Shown here: positions 1-8,784 of the stretch, piece by piece
How the letters are laid out: every line of letters begins with the position of its first letter
Position numbering within the stretch: the stretch's first letter is position 1
The notes under the pieces: generated by a model
Seen by the model: only the letters and a program-made list of their open reading frames with translations
Database searches by the model: none
Told to the model about the DNA's origin: nothing
Program-made: the position numbers and the translations under genes
Assembly (NCBI RefSeq): GCF_042697365.1
Contig: NZ_CP137605.1
Source of the DNA: Brucella pseudintermedia
Lineage (GTDB): Bacteria; Pseudomonadota; Alphaproteobacteria; Rhizobiales; Rhizobiaceae
Length of the DNA: 64,000 nucleotides
Reading direction: 5' to 3' (one strand)

Positions 1-1
1 A

Positions 2-172
2 AGGGCCAGGGGCGTTGCCCGACTGGTGCTCGAAACGGGAACCGGTCCTGGTTTTGCAGGTGCCTGGCGGCTTTATGAGAATTCGGGTTTTACGCGCTGC
101 GGTGTGGTTCTGGACTATCCAGAATCTGAATACAGCGCCTTTTTTGAAAAGCGTCTCGCAGAGGCGCACTGA
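2..172 (+). CDS. GNAT family N-acetyltransferase, C-terminal part (partial)
   Basis: The 5' end lies outside the window; 56 residues and the stop are present. The readable part contains a GNAT-like end: a Leu-Val-Leu-Glu-Thr strand, then GAWRLYENSGF, the usual helix and Y-x-x-x-G-F segment that closes the acetyl-CoA fold. It ends 12 nt before gatA, so the two may be co-transcribed. The acceptor substrate cannot be told from this fragment. Confidence 0.75.
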   Translation, partial: RARGVARLVLETGTGPGFAGAWRLYENSGFTRCGVVLDYPESEYSAFFEKRLAEAH

Positions 173-184
173 CAGGATTTGACG

Positions 185-1666
185 ATGAGCGAACTGACCG
201 CACTGACCATTGCCGAGGCGCGCGACAAGCTGAAGGCCAAAGCCATCACCGCTACCGAACTGACCGACGCCTATCTTTCCGCTATCGACTCTGCGAATGA
301 AGCCATCAACGCTTACGTGAAGGTGACGCACGATCAGGCGCGCTCAATGGCCAAGGCCTCGGATGAGCGTATCGCCAAGGGCGAAACGGGTGCGCTGGAA
401 GGCATTCCGCTTGGCGTAAAGGACCTGTTTGCGACCAAGGGTGTGCATACGCAGGCCTGCTCCCACATTCTCGACGGTTTCAAGCCGGAATATGAATCGA
501 CCGTCACCGCCAATCTGTGGGCCGATGGCGCGGTTATGCTCGGCAAGCTCAATATGGACGAATTCGCCATGGGCTCGTCCAACGAAACCTCTTATTACGG
601 CGCGGTCAAGAATCCGTGGCGAGCCAAGGGTTCGAACGCCGATCTGGTGCCGGGTGGTTCGTCGGGCGGTTCGGCGGCCGCTGTTGCCGCGCAGCTTTGC
701 GCTGGCGCGACGGCAACCGATACAGGTGGATCTATTCGTCAGCCAGCGGCTTTCACCGGGACGGTTGGCATCAAGCCGACCTATGGCCGCGTGTCGCGTT
801 GGGGAACGGTTGCTTTCGCTTCCTCGCTCGATCAGGCTGGCCCCATTGCCCGTGACGTGCGCGATGCTGCCATTCTGCTGAAATCCATGGCTTCGCTTGA
901 TCTCAAGGACACCACGTCCGTCGATCTGCCTGTTCCAGATTACGAAGCTGCCCTCGGCAAATCGCTCAAGGGCATGAAGATTGGCATTCCGAAGGAATAT
1001 CGCGTTGACGGTATGCCGGACGAAATCGAGGAACTCTGGCAGAAGGGCGTTCAGTATCTGAAAGATGCCGGGGCCGAAATTGTCGATATTTCGCTGCCGC
1101 ACACGAAATATGCGCTGGCCGCTTATTATATCGTCGCGCCTGCGGAAGCATCTTCGAATCTCGCCCGTTATGATGGTGTGCGTTATGGTCTGCGCGTGCC
1201 CGGCAAGGACATTGCCGATATGTACGAACAGACCCGCGCGGCTGGCTTCGGCAAGGAAGTCAAACGCCGCATCATGATCGGCACCTATGTTTTGTCCGCA
1301 GGCTATTACGACGCTTATTATCTGCGTGCGCAGAAGGTGCGGACATTGATCAAGAAGGATTTTGAAGACGCATTCGGCCAGGGCGTGCACGCGATCCTGA
1401 CGCCAGCGACGCCATCGGCTGCCTTTGGCCTTGCCGACGAGGACCTCGCCAACGATCCGGTGAAGATGTACCTCAATGACATCTTCACGGTAACGGTCAA
1501 TATGGCCGGTTTGCCGGGCATCGCCGTGCCTGCGGGCGTCAATGACAAGGGCTTGCCGCTCGGTCTTCAGTTGATCGGGCGCCCGTTTGAGGAAGAGACT
1601 TTGTTCCAGGCAGCGCACGCCATTGAACAGGCGGCCGGGCGGTTTACTCCGGCAAAGTGGTGGTAA
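185..1666 (+). CDS. gatA: Glutamyl-tRNA(Gln)/aspartyl-tRNA(Asn) amidotransferase subunit A
   Basis: GatA releases ammonia from glutamine; GatB uses it to convert mischarged Glu-tRNA(Gln) (and Asp-tRNA(Asn)) to the correct form in the cytoplasm. The 493-residue product shows the amidase signature: Lys79 in GVKDLFA, Ser159 in GGSSGGS and Ser183 in DTGGSIR, the expected Lys-Ser-Ser triad at the family's usual positions. I start at the ATG at 185 rather than the in-frame TTG at 179 because MSELTALT matches the Brucella start I recall. gatB is not adjacent on the right; the next gene overlaps by 10 nt. Confidence 0.97.
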   Translation: MSELTALTIAEARDKLKAKAITATELTDAYLSAIDSANEAINAYVKVTHDQARSMAKASDERIAKGETGALEGIPLGVKDLFATKGVHTQACSHILDGFKPEYESTVTANLWADGAVMLGKLNMDEFAMGSSNETSYYGAVKNPWRAKGSNADLVPGGSSGGSAAAVAAQLCAGATATDTGGSIRQPAAFTGTVGIKPTYGRVSRWGTVAFASSLDQAGPIARDVRDAAILLKSMASLDLKDTTSVDLPVPDYEAALGKSLKGMKIGIPKEYRVDGMPDEIEELWQKGVQYLKDAGAEIVDISLPHTKYALAAYYIVAPAEASSNLARYDGVRYGLRVPGKDIADMYEQTRAAGFGKEVKRRIMIGTYVLSAGYYDAYYLRAQKVRTLIKKDFEDAFGQGVHAILTPATPSAAFGLADEDLANDPVKMYLNDIFTVTVNMAGLPGIAVPAGVNDKGLPLGLQLIGRPFEEETLFQAAHAIEQAAGRFTPAKWW

Positions 1667-2145
1667 AATCCAATCTTCTTATTCGCCGGGGCTTTCCCGG
1701 CGAATTTGTTTCTATGGCCGCATTAGCGGTCAGGGCCTGGCGGATTGCGGTTCGTGGTGTCGAACTGACCGCGGAGCGACGACAACTTCTGGAAGCCAAA
1801 TTCCTGCGCGATCTTCAAGATAATGCGGAGGGTGTGCTGGTCGCCGAACGGACCGGAACTGTTGTGGGCTGGGGTGCGAGAACGCTGCAGACCAATTACG
1901 TTTCCGACTTGTGGGTCGATCCGCGCTGCCACGGACAAGGGATTGGCAGTCAGATTCTTGATGCCCTGATGGCGCAAATCCTGCTCAATGGCTTCGATGA
2001 AGCGGTGATCGGCACGCATGCGGATAATCTTCCCGCGATCAAGCTTTATGAAAAAGCTGGCTTCCAGATCGAGTGGTTGGGAGAGGAGTGGTCAGAAAGT
2101 TTCAGCAAAACGGTCGCGAAGGTGAGAATGCGCGCCAAGCTTTGA
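1657..2145 (+). CDS. GNAT family N-acetyltransferase
   Basis: A 162-residue acetyltransferase of the GNAT fold. The acetyl-CoA loop is visible as VDPRCHGQGIGSQIL (the R/Q-x-x-G-x-G/A motif), followed by the C-terminal NLPAIKLYEKAGFQ segment. The start is GTG at 1657 (or the adjacent GTG at 1660), overlapping the gatA stop by 10 nt, which suggests translational coupling; the first strand (NLLIRR) begins right after it, so a later ATG at 1714 would cut the fold. The substrate is unknown. Confidence 0.85.
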   Translation: MVVKSNLLIRRGFPGEFVSMAALAVRAWRIAVRGVELTAERRQLLEAKFLRDLQDNAEGVLVAERTGTVVGWGARTLQTNYVSDLWVDPRCHGQGIGSQILDALMAQILLNGFDEAVIGTHADNLPAIKLYEKAGFQIEWLGEEWSESFSKTVAKVRMRAKL

Positions 2146-2227
2146 AGCCAGTTTGTTGCGACCATTGCCGAACCTTCTGTTGCGCCTATCCTTCTTGAGA
2201 GTGGATACATCAGGAGGAGGGCAAGCG

Positions 2228-2410
2228 ATGTGGATCATGCTGACGGAAGTAAACGGTGAAAAGCTCGCCGTGAATTTCAATCACGTTCTATGCTACAATA
2301 CTTATGGAACCGGTACGCGCATAGTGACGCTGAGCACGGACCAAACATTCTTCGTCAAGGAATCGATTGAGGAAATTGAAGCCAAGCTTGGCATTGATGT
2401 AAAAGCCTGA
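2228..2410 (+). CDS. Small FlbD-like hypothetical protein
   Basis: A 60-residue protein beginning MWIMLTEVNGEKLAVNF. A strong ribosome site (AGGAGGAGG) sits 7-8 nt before ATG 2228, which decides against the longer frame upstream. The layout (a short strand with N-G, a strand naming N and V, then a TTDQTFFVKESIEEIEAKL-like end) resembles FlbD-type small proteins in which a Lys-Glu-Ser segment precedes a short helix. No motility genes are nearby, so a flagellar role is not implied. The function is unknown. Confidence 0.7.
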   Translation: MWIMLTEVNGEKLAVNFNHVLCYNTYGTGTRIVTLSTDQTFFVKESIEEIEAKLGIDVKA

Positions 2411-2444
2411 TCTTGATTTATCAGTAGCTTAAATGGGTTTATTG

Positions 2445-2485
2445 AAAAGGAAAATGAACGGCACGGGGTTTGCAGTGCCGTTCAT
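2445..2485 (-). terminator. Rho-independent terminator of parE
   Basis: A perfect 11-bp stem, ATGAACGGCAC (2454-2464) with GTGCCGTTCAT (2475-2485), and a 10-nt loop. On the minus strand it is followed by the T-rich TTTTCCTTTTC. It lies just after the parE stop and can also insulate the converging small gene. Confidence 0.8.
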
Positions 2486-2499
2486 CCCGCAAATATACT

Positions 2500-4605
2500 T
2501 TAGATATCCAGTTCTTCGACAAAAGCCGCACGATCCTGGATGAAACGGAAACGGGCTTCCGGCTTGGTGCCCATCAATTCATCGACGGTGTTGCGGGTTT
2601 CATCGACATATTCCTCGTCCACCTGAACACGCAGAAGCGTGCGCTTCTTCGGGTCCATGGTGGTTTCCTTCAACTGTTCGGCGCGCATTTCGCCAAGGCC
2701 TTTGAAACGACCGATTTCCACCTTGCCGCGGCCTGTAAACACGGTACGCAGGAGTTCATCCTTATGCGCTTCATCGCGCGCATAGGCGACCTTTCCACCT
2801 TGGCTTAGACGAAAAAGCGGCGGCACTGCCAGATAGAGATGACCGTTGCGGATCAGGTCCGGCATTTCCTGGTAGAAAAAAGTGATGAGCAGCGACGCGA
2901 TATGGGCACCGTCGACGTCTGCATCGGTCATGACGATCACGCGATCATAGCGTAGATCGTCTTCCCGATAGTTCTTGCGGGTGCCGCAACCAAGAGCCTG
3001 AATGAGATCAGCGATCTGCTGGTTCGCCGTCAGCTTTTCGCGTCCCGCGCTAGCAACGTTCAAAATCTTGCCGCGCAGCGGCAGGATAGCCTGATTGGCG
3101 CGATTGCGCGCCTGCTTGGCTGAGCCACCTGCCGAGTCACCTTCGACGATAAATAGTTCTGCTCCGGCTGCTGCGTTCTGCGTGCAATCGGCAAGCTTTC
3201 CCGGCAGGCGCAGCTTGCGCGTTGCGCTCTTGCGGACGGTCTCTTTCTCCTGACGCCGCCGCAAACGCTCGTCAGCGCGATCAATTACCCATTCCAGAAG
3301 GCGAGACGCTTCCTGTGGTGAGGCCGCAAGCCAATGGTCAAAAGGATCACGGATCGCGTTTTCCACGATGCGCTGCGCTTCCACTGTCGCCAGCTTGTCT
3401 TTGGTCTGGCCGACAAATTCCGGCTCGCGGATGAAAACCGACAGCATCCCCGCCGCCGACACCATCACGTCGTCAGTAGTGATGATCGAGGCGCGCTTGT
3501 TGTTGGTCAATTCCGCATAGGCTTTCAGGCCGCGCGTCAGCGCAATGCGCAAGCCTGCTTCATGGGTGCCGCCATCGCCTGTCGGGATGGTGTTGCAATA
3601 GGAGTGGACGAAACCGTCGCCGCCAAACCATGAAACGGCCCATTCAACCGCGCCATGGCCGCCCTGCTTTTCGGTCTTGCCTGCGAAAACCTCGCGTGTG
3701 ACCTGATGTTCCTTGCCGAGCGATGCCTCGAGATAGTCTTTCAGACCGCCGGGGAAGTGGAAAACCGCTTTTTCAGGCGTTTCCTTCTTTGGATCGAGCA
3801 GGGAGGGATCGCAGTTCCAGCGGATTTCAACCCCGCCGAACAGATAGGCTTTCGAGCGCGCCATGCGATAAAGACGGTGCGGATCGAACTGTGCCGTCCT
3901 GCCGAAAATATCGGGGTCGGGGTGGAAACGTACACGGGTGCCACGACGGTTATGCACTTCGCCGACATCTTCCAGTCCACCCTGCGGAATACCGCGCGAG
4001 AAACGCTGCCGATAGAGACGGCGATTGCGGGCGACTTCCACCTCTAGCACGTCAGAAAGGGCATTCACCACCGAAACGCCGACACCGTGCAGGCCGCCCG
4101 AGGTTTCATAGGCCTTGCCGTCGAATTTGCCGCCCGCATGCAGCTTGGTCATGATGACTTCGAGCGTGGATTTCCCCGGCACCTGCGGATGTTCATCGAC
4201 TGGAATGCCGCGTCCATTGTCCGAAACCGTGACAAATCCGTCGGCATCGAAACTGACTTCAATGAAATTGGCATGTCCTGCAACCGCTTCGTCCATCGAG
4301 TTATCGATGACTTCCGCAAAGAGGTGATGCAGCGCCTTTTCGTCCGTGCCGCCAATATACATGCCGGGACGTAGGCGTACCGGTTCCAACCCCTCCAGAA
4401 CACGGATGGACGAAGCATTATAGTCATCTCCTGCCGACGAGGCAGGCGGTGCCTTGGCTGTTACCGGCTTTGGAACAGAGAGCGACGGCGCTGCCACCGG
4501 CTGGGCAACAGGTTGCGACGATGCTTGTTTTTCACCTTGCCGTCCCTGTTCCCGTTCTCGGGCATTGTTAACTACTCTCGAGAAGAGATCGTTGCTATCG
4601 TCCAT
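2500..4605 (-). CDS. parE: DNA topoisomerase IV subunit B
   Basis: The ATPase subunit of topoisomerase IV, which with ParC decatenates replicated chromosomes. The 701-residue reading has a low-complexity N-terminus (about residues 15-60), then a GHKL ATPase (Glu98 and Asn102 in EVIDNSMDEA; GRGIPVD; GGLHGVGVSVVN), a transducer domain, and a TOPRIM domain with EGDSAGGSA and DADVDGAH. The C-terminal PKKRTLLRV segment is typical of ParE rather than GyrB. I start at ATG 4605 (MDDSNDLF); the frame is open to 4692 but those 29 residues do not look conserved. It stands alone, with an intergenic gap upstream. Confidence 0.95.
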   Translation of the reverse strand: MDDSNDLFSRVVNNAREREQGRQGEKQASSQPVAQPVAAPSLSVPKPVTAKAPPASSAGDDYNASSIRVLEGLEPVRLRPGMYIGGTDEKALHHLFAEVIDNSMDEAVAGHANFIEVSFDADGFVTVSDNGRGIPVDEHPQVPGKSTLEVIMTKLHAGGKFDGKAYETSGGLHGVGVSVVNALSDVLEVEVARNRRLYRQRFSRGIPQGGLEDVGEVHNRRGTRVRFHPDPDIFGRTAQFDPHRLYRMARSKAYLFGGVEIRWNCDPSLLDPKKETPEKAVFHFPGGLKDYLEASLGKEHQVTREVFAGKTEKQGGHGAVEWAVSWFGGDGFVHSYCNTIPTGDGGTHEAGLRIALTRGLKAYAELTNNKRASIITTDDVMVSAAGMLSVFIREPEFVGQTKDKLATVEAQRIVENAIRDPFDHWLAASPQEASRLLEWVIDRADERLRRRQEKETVRKSATRKLRLPGKLADCTQNAAAGAELFIVEGDSAGGSAKQARNRANQAILPLRGKILNVASAGREKLTANQQIADLIQALGCGTRKNYREDDLRYDRVIVMTDADVDGAHIASLLITFFYQEMPDLIRNGHLYLAVPPLFRLSQGGKVAYARDEAHKDELLRTVFTGRGKVEIGRFKGLGEMRAEQLKETTMDPKKRTLLRVQVDEEYVDETRNTVDELMGTKPEARFRFIQDRAAFVEELDI

Positions 4606-4913
4606 TTGTTCCGAAAAGCTCTCTATCTGAATTTCAGGAGGCCACTGTCGAGCCTGCTCGCCAAAGACCGGAAAATACTGTTCGCGAATCACCTGAATGA
4701 TGCCATGCGCGCTCGCGAAAGGCGACTAAAGTTCGCCTTACGTTCCGTTTGCGCACGGCTTTTTCAAGGGATTTCGTTCAGATCGGAACTGATTTGCACC
4801 GGAAAGCGGTCGAAAGTCAAACAAGCGGGTCGATTCTGGTCAAATTGGATGGAAACGCTGCGGCAGTTCGCATAGAGCGATAGCGGGGAACATACAGAAA
4901 CCGAGAGTTTGAA
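4606..4913. other. Intergenic region between divergent parE and the permease gene
   Basis: About 300 bases without a credible gene. It must hold the parE promoter (minus) and the permease promoter (plus). The only structure seen is a 7-bp hairpin, AAGGCGA (4719-4725) with TCGCCTT (4733-4739), with no T tract. Confidence 0.5.
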
Positions 4914-5834
4914 ATGCAGAGCAGCGCGACAGGCGGCATGGAAGCGCACGTAAAAGGCATGGCGATCATGGTGCTCTCGGTGCTTCTGCTGCCGCTGATG
5001 GATGCCATCGGCAAGTGGCTCGCCATGGCGGACCATTTGCCTCCGGCCACCGTTACCTTCATGCGCTTCTTCGTTCAGTGCTGGCTGATGTTCTTCATTT
5101 TGCTCATTGTCGGCGGTTTTGCTGCGCTACGCACGCAACATCTGGCAGGCAATCTCATTCGCGGCGCATTGATGGGGTTTGGCGGGCTCTGCTTTTTTAC
5201 GGCGGTCAAGTATATGCCGCTGGCGGATGCGATGGCCGTCTTCTTTGCCGAGCCGCTCATCCTGACGCTCTTTTCGGCCATTTTCCTGAAGGAAAAAGTG
5301 GGCTGGAGAAGATTCAGCGCAGTCGGCATCGGCCTTATCGGCACGATGATCGTGATCCAGCCGAGTTTCGAGATTTTCGGCGCCGTCTCGCTTCTGCCGC
5401 TGGCGACTGCCGTAACCTTTGCGATCTATCTGATTTTGAACCGCAAATACGGTGCGAAAGAAAGTCCGCTTGTCATGCAGTTTTATGCAGGCGTGGGCGG
5501 CTGGATGTTTGCAGGTCTGGCCATGATTTATGGAACCGCGGCAGGGCTCGGTGACCTGAGTTTTGGCCTGCCGAACGGCATTCAACCCTGGCTGCTTCTC
5601 TTCCTTCTTGGAACTATCGGAACCGTTAGCCACCTGATGGTCGTGCAAGCGTTCAAGCTGGCGCCGGCATCGATGCTGGCACCATTCCAGTATCTTGAAA
5701 TCGTCAATGCGGTTCTGGTGGGCCTGATCGTATTCGGCGATTTCCCGACGCCATCGAAATGGCTCGGTATCGCAATTATCGTCGGATCAGGCTTCTATGT
5801 TTTCATGCGCGAGCGCCGCGCGAAAGCGGCATGA
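4914..5834 (+). CDS. DMT superfamily permease (EamA domains)
   Basis: A 306-residue inner-membrane protein with about ten hydrophobic segments arranged as two EamA repeats. The repeat signature is visible near the N-terminus (PLMDAIGKWLA, then ATVTFMRF) and at the end of repeat 1 (ALMGFGGLCFFTAVKYMPLADAM cut across the membrane border). The second repeat ends with ASMLAPFQYLEIVNA and VGSGFYVFMRERR. The family exports metabolites such as amino acids or nucleotides; the substrate is unknown. It ends 6 nt from the convergent lipB stop. Confidence 0.9.
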   Translation: MQSSATGGMEAHVKGMAIMVLSVLLLPLMDAIGKWLAMADHLPPATVTFMRFFVQCWLMFFILLIVGGFAALRTQHLAGNLIRGALMGFGGLCFFTAVKYMPLADAMAVFFAEPLILTLFSAIFLKEKVGWRRFSAVGIGLIGTMIVIQPSFEIFGAVSLLPLATAVTFAIYLILNRKYGAKESPLVMQFYAGVGGWMFAGLAMIYGTAAGLGDLSFGLPNGIQPWLLLFLLGTIGTVSHLMVVQAFKLAPASMLAPFQYLEIVNAVLVGLIVFGDFPTPSKWLGIAIIVGSGFYVFMRERRAKAA

Positions 5835-5840
5835 ACAAAG

Positions 5841-6608
5841 CTATCTGAACTGACGTGCACCAAAGACCGTCTCAAAAGCCTTTCCAAGCGCGACGTCCAT
5901 ATCGCCCATCGTCACCGGCAAGCCGAGATCGACAAGGCTTGTGACGCCATGTTCCGAGATTCCGCAGGGAACGATGCCGGAATAATGGCTGAGATCCGGC
6001 TCGACATTGATGGCAATGCCGTGAAAGCTTACCCAGCGCCTGAGACGGATGCCGATAGCCGCAATTTTGTCTTCGCACATGCCGCCATTGGTAAGGCGGG
6101 GTTTTTCCGGCCGCGTTACCCATACGCCAACGCGATCCTCGCGCCGTTCGCCTTTGATGTTGAACTCGGCAAGGCTCTCGATAATCCATTGTTCGAGTGC
6201 TGTCACGAAGGCACGCACATCTTCGCGGCGGCGTTTCAGGTCGAGCATCACATAGGCGACGCGCTGGCCCGGCCCGTGATAGGTGTATTCACCGCCGCGT
6301 CCTGTGTTGAATACGGGCAGGCTGTCGGGTGTCAGGAGATCGCTTGCATTGGCGCTTGTGCCTGCCGTGTATAGCGGGGGATGTTCGACCAGCCAGACGA
6401 GTTCGTTGGCAGTGCCTTCCCGAATGGCCTGCACGCGCGCTTCCATAAAGGCGAGAGCTTCCTCATAGTCGGTCAGCCCGTCTGCGATAACCCAATCTAC
6501 AGGCGGCGCATCTGCCTGTTGGGGCAGGAAATGCGTCTCCAGAGCGTCGCGTTCGCGCGGCTCTGGTGAGGCGGTTTCGGAAACAGGGGAAGCGGAGCTA
6601 TTCGTCAT
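5841..6608 (-). CDS. lipB: Octanoyl-[acyl-carrier-protein]:protein N-octanoyltransferase
   Basis: LipB moves octanoate from ACP to lipoyl domains of 2-oxo-acid dehydrogenases, the first step of lipoate synthesis. The 255-residue product shows the motifs GRGGEYTYHGPGQ (residues 104-116), the catalytic Lys181 in CEDKIAAIG and the acyl-enzyme Cys215 in VPCGISEHGVTS. I start at ATG 6608 (MTNSSAS); the frame is open 22 codons further but without conserved sequence. The N-terminal 35 residues are a polar extension. It is convergent with the permease gene and lies 58 nt downstream of the diguanylate cyclase gene on the same strand. Confidence 0.96.
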   Translation of the reverse strand: MTNSSASPVSETASPEPRERDALETHFLPQQADAPPVDWVIADGLTDYEEALAFMEARVQAIREGTANELVWLVEHPPLYTAGTSANASDLLTPDSLPVFNTGRGGEYTYHGPGQRVAYVMLDLKRRREDVRAFVTALEQWIIESLAEFNIKGERREDRVGVWVTRPEKPRLTNGGMCEDKIAAIGIRLRRWVSFHGIAINVEPDLSHYSGIVPCGISEHGVTSLVDLGLPVTMGDMDVALGKAFETVFGARQFR

Positions 6609-6666
6609 GATGGGACCATATGGCGGTTTTGCAGCGTAACTGCCAGATGGCAAAATGCCTCTGCAA

Positions 6667-8088
6667 TCAATCAATCGCGAGCGGAACTTCCTTTTCGCAG
6701 CGATTACGGCCGCCTTCTTTGGCCCGATAGAGCGCCCGATCAGCGGCGTTCACAAGGTGGCTGTAGTCCGGATGGCCGTTGAATGCCGCGACACCGATGG
6801 ACAGGGTTACAGACTGGTGTGCACCATCGGGCAGTTTCATAGGCTGTTGGGCTATTTGCCTACGCAGTTCCTCGCCGATTGCAAACGCCTTGTCTGCATC
6901 TGCTTCGACAAGCGCGACCAGAAATTCTTCCCCGCCATAGCGGAACACGAAATCGCTCGGGCGGCAGAGCGAAAGGATTGTTTCGGCCACCTGCTGAAGA
7001 ACCGCATCACCACTGCTGTGCCCGTATGTGTCGTTGATGTTCTTGAAGTGATCAATATCAATCATCAGGAGGCTTAAATCCATGCCTTTCTGGGACGCCA
7101 TGCGCACCTCGCGGGTCAGGATTGAAGGCATGAAACGTCGATTGAGCGCACGGGTCAGCGGATCGCGGCCCGTTTCCATCGCCGCTGCCGCTTGAAACAG
7201 TTCGGACAGCAGAAACTTCACTTCTCCGATTTTGGTCTGGAACAGCGACAGGGAGGCTGCGAGTTCCGTCGGGTTATCCTTGCGGGCACTGTTGATGGTC
7301 GGAAGGAGCACGTGGTCGATATGTTCTGCATTCCGGCGGATGTTTTCCAGGGTTGAGGAATTGGAGAACATGAGATCGGCCTTGTGCTGCAACCACAATC
7401 CGAAGTCCGAGCTTGCGAGCGGGTGAAGCGGGCTGTCGGGATTGCCATAGAGATTGAAAAGGAGCGACTGGCTCCATTCCATGAGTGCGGCGCGCTGTGA
7501 TTCCCGCTCGAGTGGAAAATCATGGCTCAGCGTAAAGGCTCGATAGGCTTCGTCCGTCTGCGCGCTTTCGCGCGCGTCTTTCACGAAGGCCTGGCTCATT
7601 ATTTCGATCGCAATATCGATTGCATTGCTGACATGCACGATGAGACGCGACAGAACCTCGCGTGTGGTCACTTCCAGCTTCAATTGACGAACGATCTCGT
7701 TCTTGAGCAGGCGCGCGCCCTGCATGACGACGTGGATCGGCACGTCGATACGGGCATGGACTTCGCCGACCTTGCGCTGTTCACGAATGAACGCGTCGAC
7801 ATCTTCGGCGGTTCTCTCGAACATTTTCATAAGCCAGTCGCTCAAAGAATTGTGCAGACGCTCCTGGACCATTTTCTGGGAGAGAAAAGTTACCGCATCG
7901 CGATTGTTCATCAATCGATCATAGAACACGCCGACGAACCGTTCGCGGTGACGACCGATCAGATCGCGGAGGATGAGCGAATGTTCTTTCGGTAAACCGC
8001 CGACCAGTTCGATCCATTCGACCTGAGTAGTACCCAGACCGGTTTTCTCCCCCCATGTAACGTCGATTTTAGAGGCCGAATGATCCAT
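6667..8088 (-). CDS. Globin-coupled sensor diguanylate cyclase (DosC-like)
   Basis: A 473-residue cytoplasmic c-di-GMP synthase. Residues about 25-170 form a globin-coupled sensor domain; His111 in GEVHARIDVP fits the proximal haem ligand, so oxygen sensing is expected. A helical middle domain (about 190-300, with SDFGLWLQHKADLMF) follows, as in DosC-type enzymes. The GGDEF domain has GGEEF at 385-389 and an RxxD inhibitory site (Arg376, Asp379) exactly five residues before it, implying product feedback. Start ATG 8088 has AAGGAG upstream. It is probably the first gene of a unit with lipB. Oxygen as ligand is inferred from the family. Confidence 0.9.
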   Translation of the reverse strand: MDHSASKIDVTWGEKTGLGTTQVEWIELVGGLPKEHSLILRDLIGRHRERFVGVFYDRLMNNRDAVTFLSQKMVQERLHNSLSDWLMKMFERTAEDVDAFIREQRKVGEVHARIDVPIHVVMQGARLLKNEIVRQLKLEVTTREVLSRLIVHVSNAIDIAIEIMSQAFVKDARESAQTDEAYRAFTLSHDFPLERESQRAALMEWSQSLLFNLYGNPDSPLHPLASSDFGLWLQHKADLMFSNSSTLENIRRNAEHIDHVLLPTINSARKDNPTELAASLSLFQTKIGEVKFLLSELFQAAAAMETGRDPLTRALNRRFMPSILTREVRMASQKGMDLSLLMIDIDHFKNINDTYGHSSGDAVLQQVAETILSLCRPSDFVFRYGGEEFLVALVEADADKAFAIGEELRRQIAQQPMKLPDGAHQSVTLSIGVAAFNGHPDYSHLVNAADRALYRAKEGGRNRCEKEVPLAID

Positions 8089-8411
8089 CTTCCTGCTCCT
8101 TGCGACAGCCGCAAAGCTCCGCCCGCTACCGGACGTGAATCGGCGCCGGATCGGCTTTGCGGATTGGAGATTCTGCAGCTCTTCCCTTGCTTCAAGGGAT
8201 TGCGTGCGAATTCAATGGGCTTCTGATATCCAGATTCTCTAAAAAATGCCCCTGCAAAATTGCAGGGTCGTTTCGCGGTGGCCCGTTATGCGATGCGGGG
8301 TCGAGATTGATAGATAACCGTAAGATTAAGTGACTTTACCAATCGTCTGTACGGCCTAGGTATTTATGGGCAGGATATTCCAATTCTGGTCAGCTCTGAA
8401 GGGAGAATGGA
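8089..8411. other. Divergent intergenic region
   Basis: No gene is seen in these 323 bases, which separate the diguanylate cyclase (minus) from a small secreted protein (plus). A short stem, CCCTGCA with TGCAGGG (about 8250-8267), lies in the middle. AGGGAG just before 8412 is the ribosome site for the rightward gene. Confidence 0.5.
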
Positions 8412-8747
8412 ATGAAGTTTAGATTGGTTTCTGCGGCTCTCGCGCTGTTCGCGCTAACGGCCGTTGCTGAAGCGGGCACGCCGGTTGCTCCGGCGACAAT
8501 ACCGGCTGTCGCTGCCAATGGCGCTGGTTCTGCCATTCAGGTTGATTATCGCTGTCCCCGTGGTGCGGTTCGCACGCGAAACGGTCGCTGTGTCTGGGAT
8601 CGCCGCTGGCGCGATGATCGTCGTGGGTGGGACCGTCATCCGCCCCGTCATTATCGTGAGCGCGACCGTGATCGCTGGCGCCACGATCGTTATCGTCATC
8701 GTGACAGGGTCTACATCGAGCCTCGTCGGCGCGGCCCGCATAACTAA
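8412..8747 (+). CDS. Small secreted GCG_CRPN-type protein
   Basis: An 111-residue protein with a signal peptide (MKFRLVSAALALFALTAVAEA, cleavage likely after AEA at residue 21). The mature part has DYRCPRGAVRTRNGRCV, close to the CPxG...GRC pattern of the GCG_CRPN family, followed by a highly charged tail rich in Arg, His, Asp and Tyr. It is likely periplasmic or surface-exposed. No enzymatic motif is seen, and the biased tail limits inference. It is a single gene closed by a good terminator. Confidence 0.8.
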   Translation: MKFRLVSAALALFALTAVAEAGTPVAPATIPAVAANGAGSAIQVDYRCPRGAVRTRNGRCVWDRRWRDDRRGWDRHPPRHYRERDRDRWRHDRYRHRDRVYIEPRRRGPHN

Positions 8748-8754
8748 TGAATGA

Positions 8755-8784
8755 AAAGAGCAGCTATTCCGCTGCTCTTTTTCG
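8755..8784 (+). terminator. Rho-independent terminator
   Basis: A 9-bp stem, AAAGAGCAG (8755-8763) with CTGCTCTTT (8772-8780), an 8-nt loop and following Ts, just after the small secreted protein gene. It overlaps the 3' end of the convergent histidine kinase gene and may serve both. Confidence 0.8.

Noticed and set aside
344..1618. A 424-codon open frame antisense to gatA
   Set aside because: It mirrors the third-position GC bias of gatA and shows no domain or ribosome site; gatA itself is certain.
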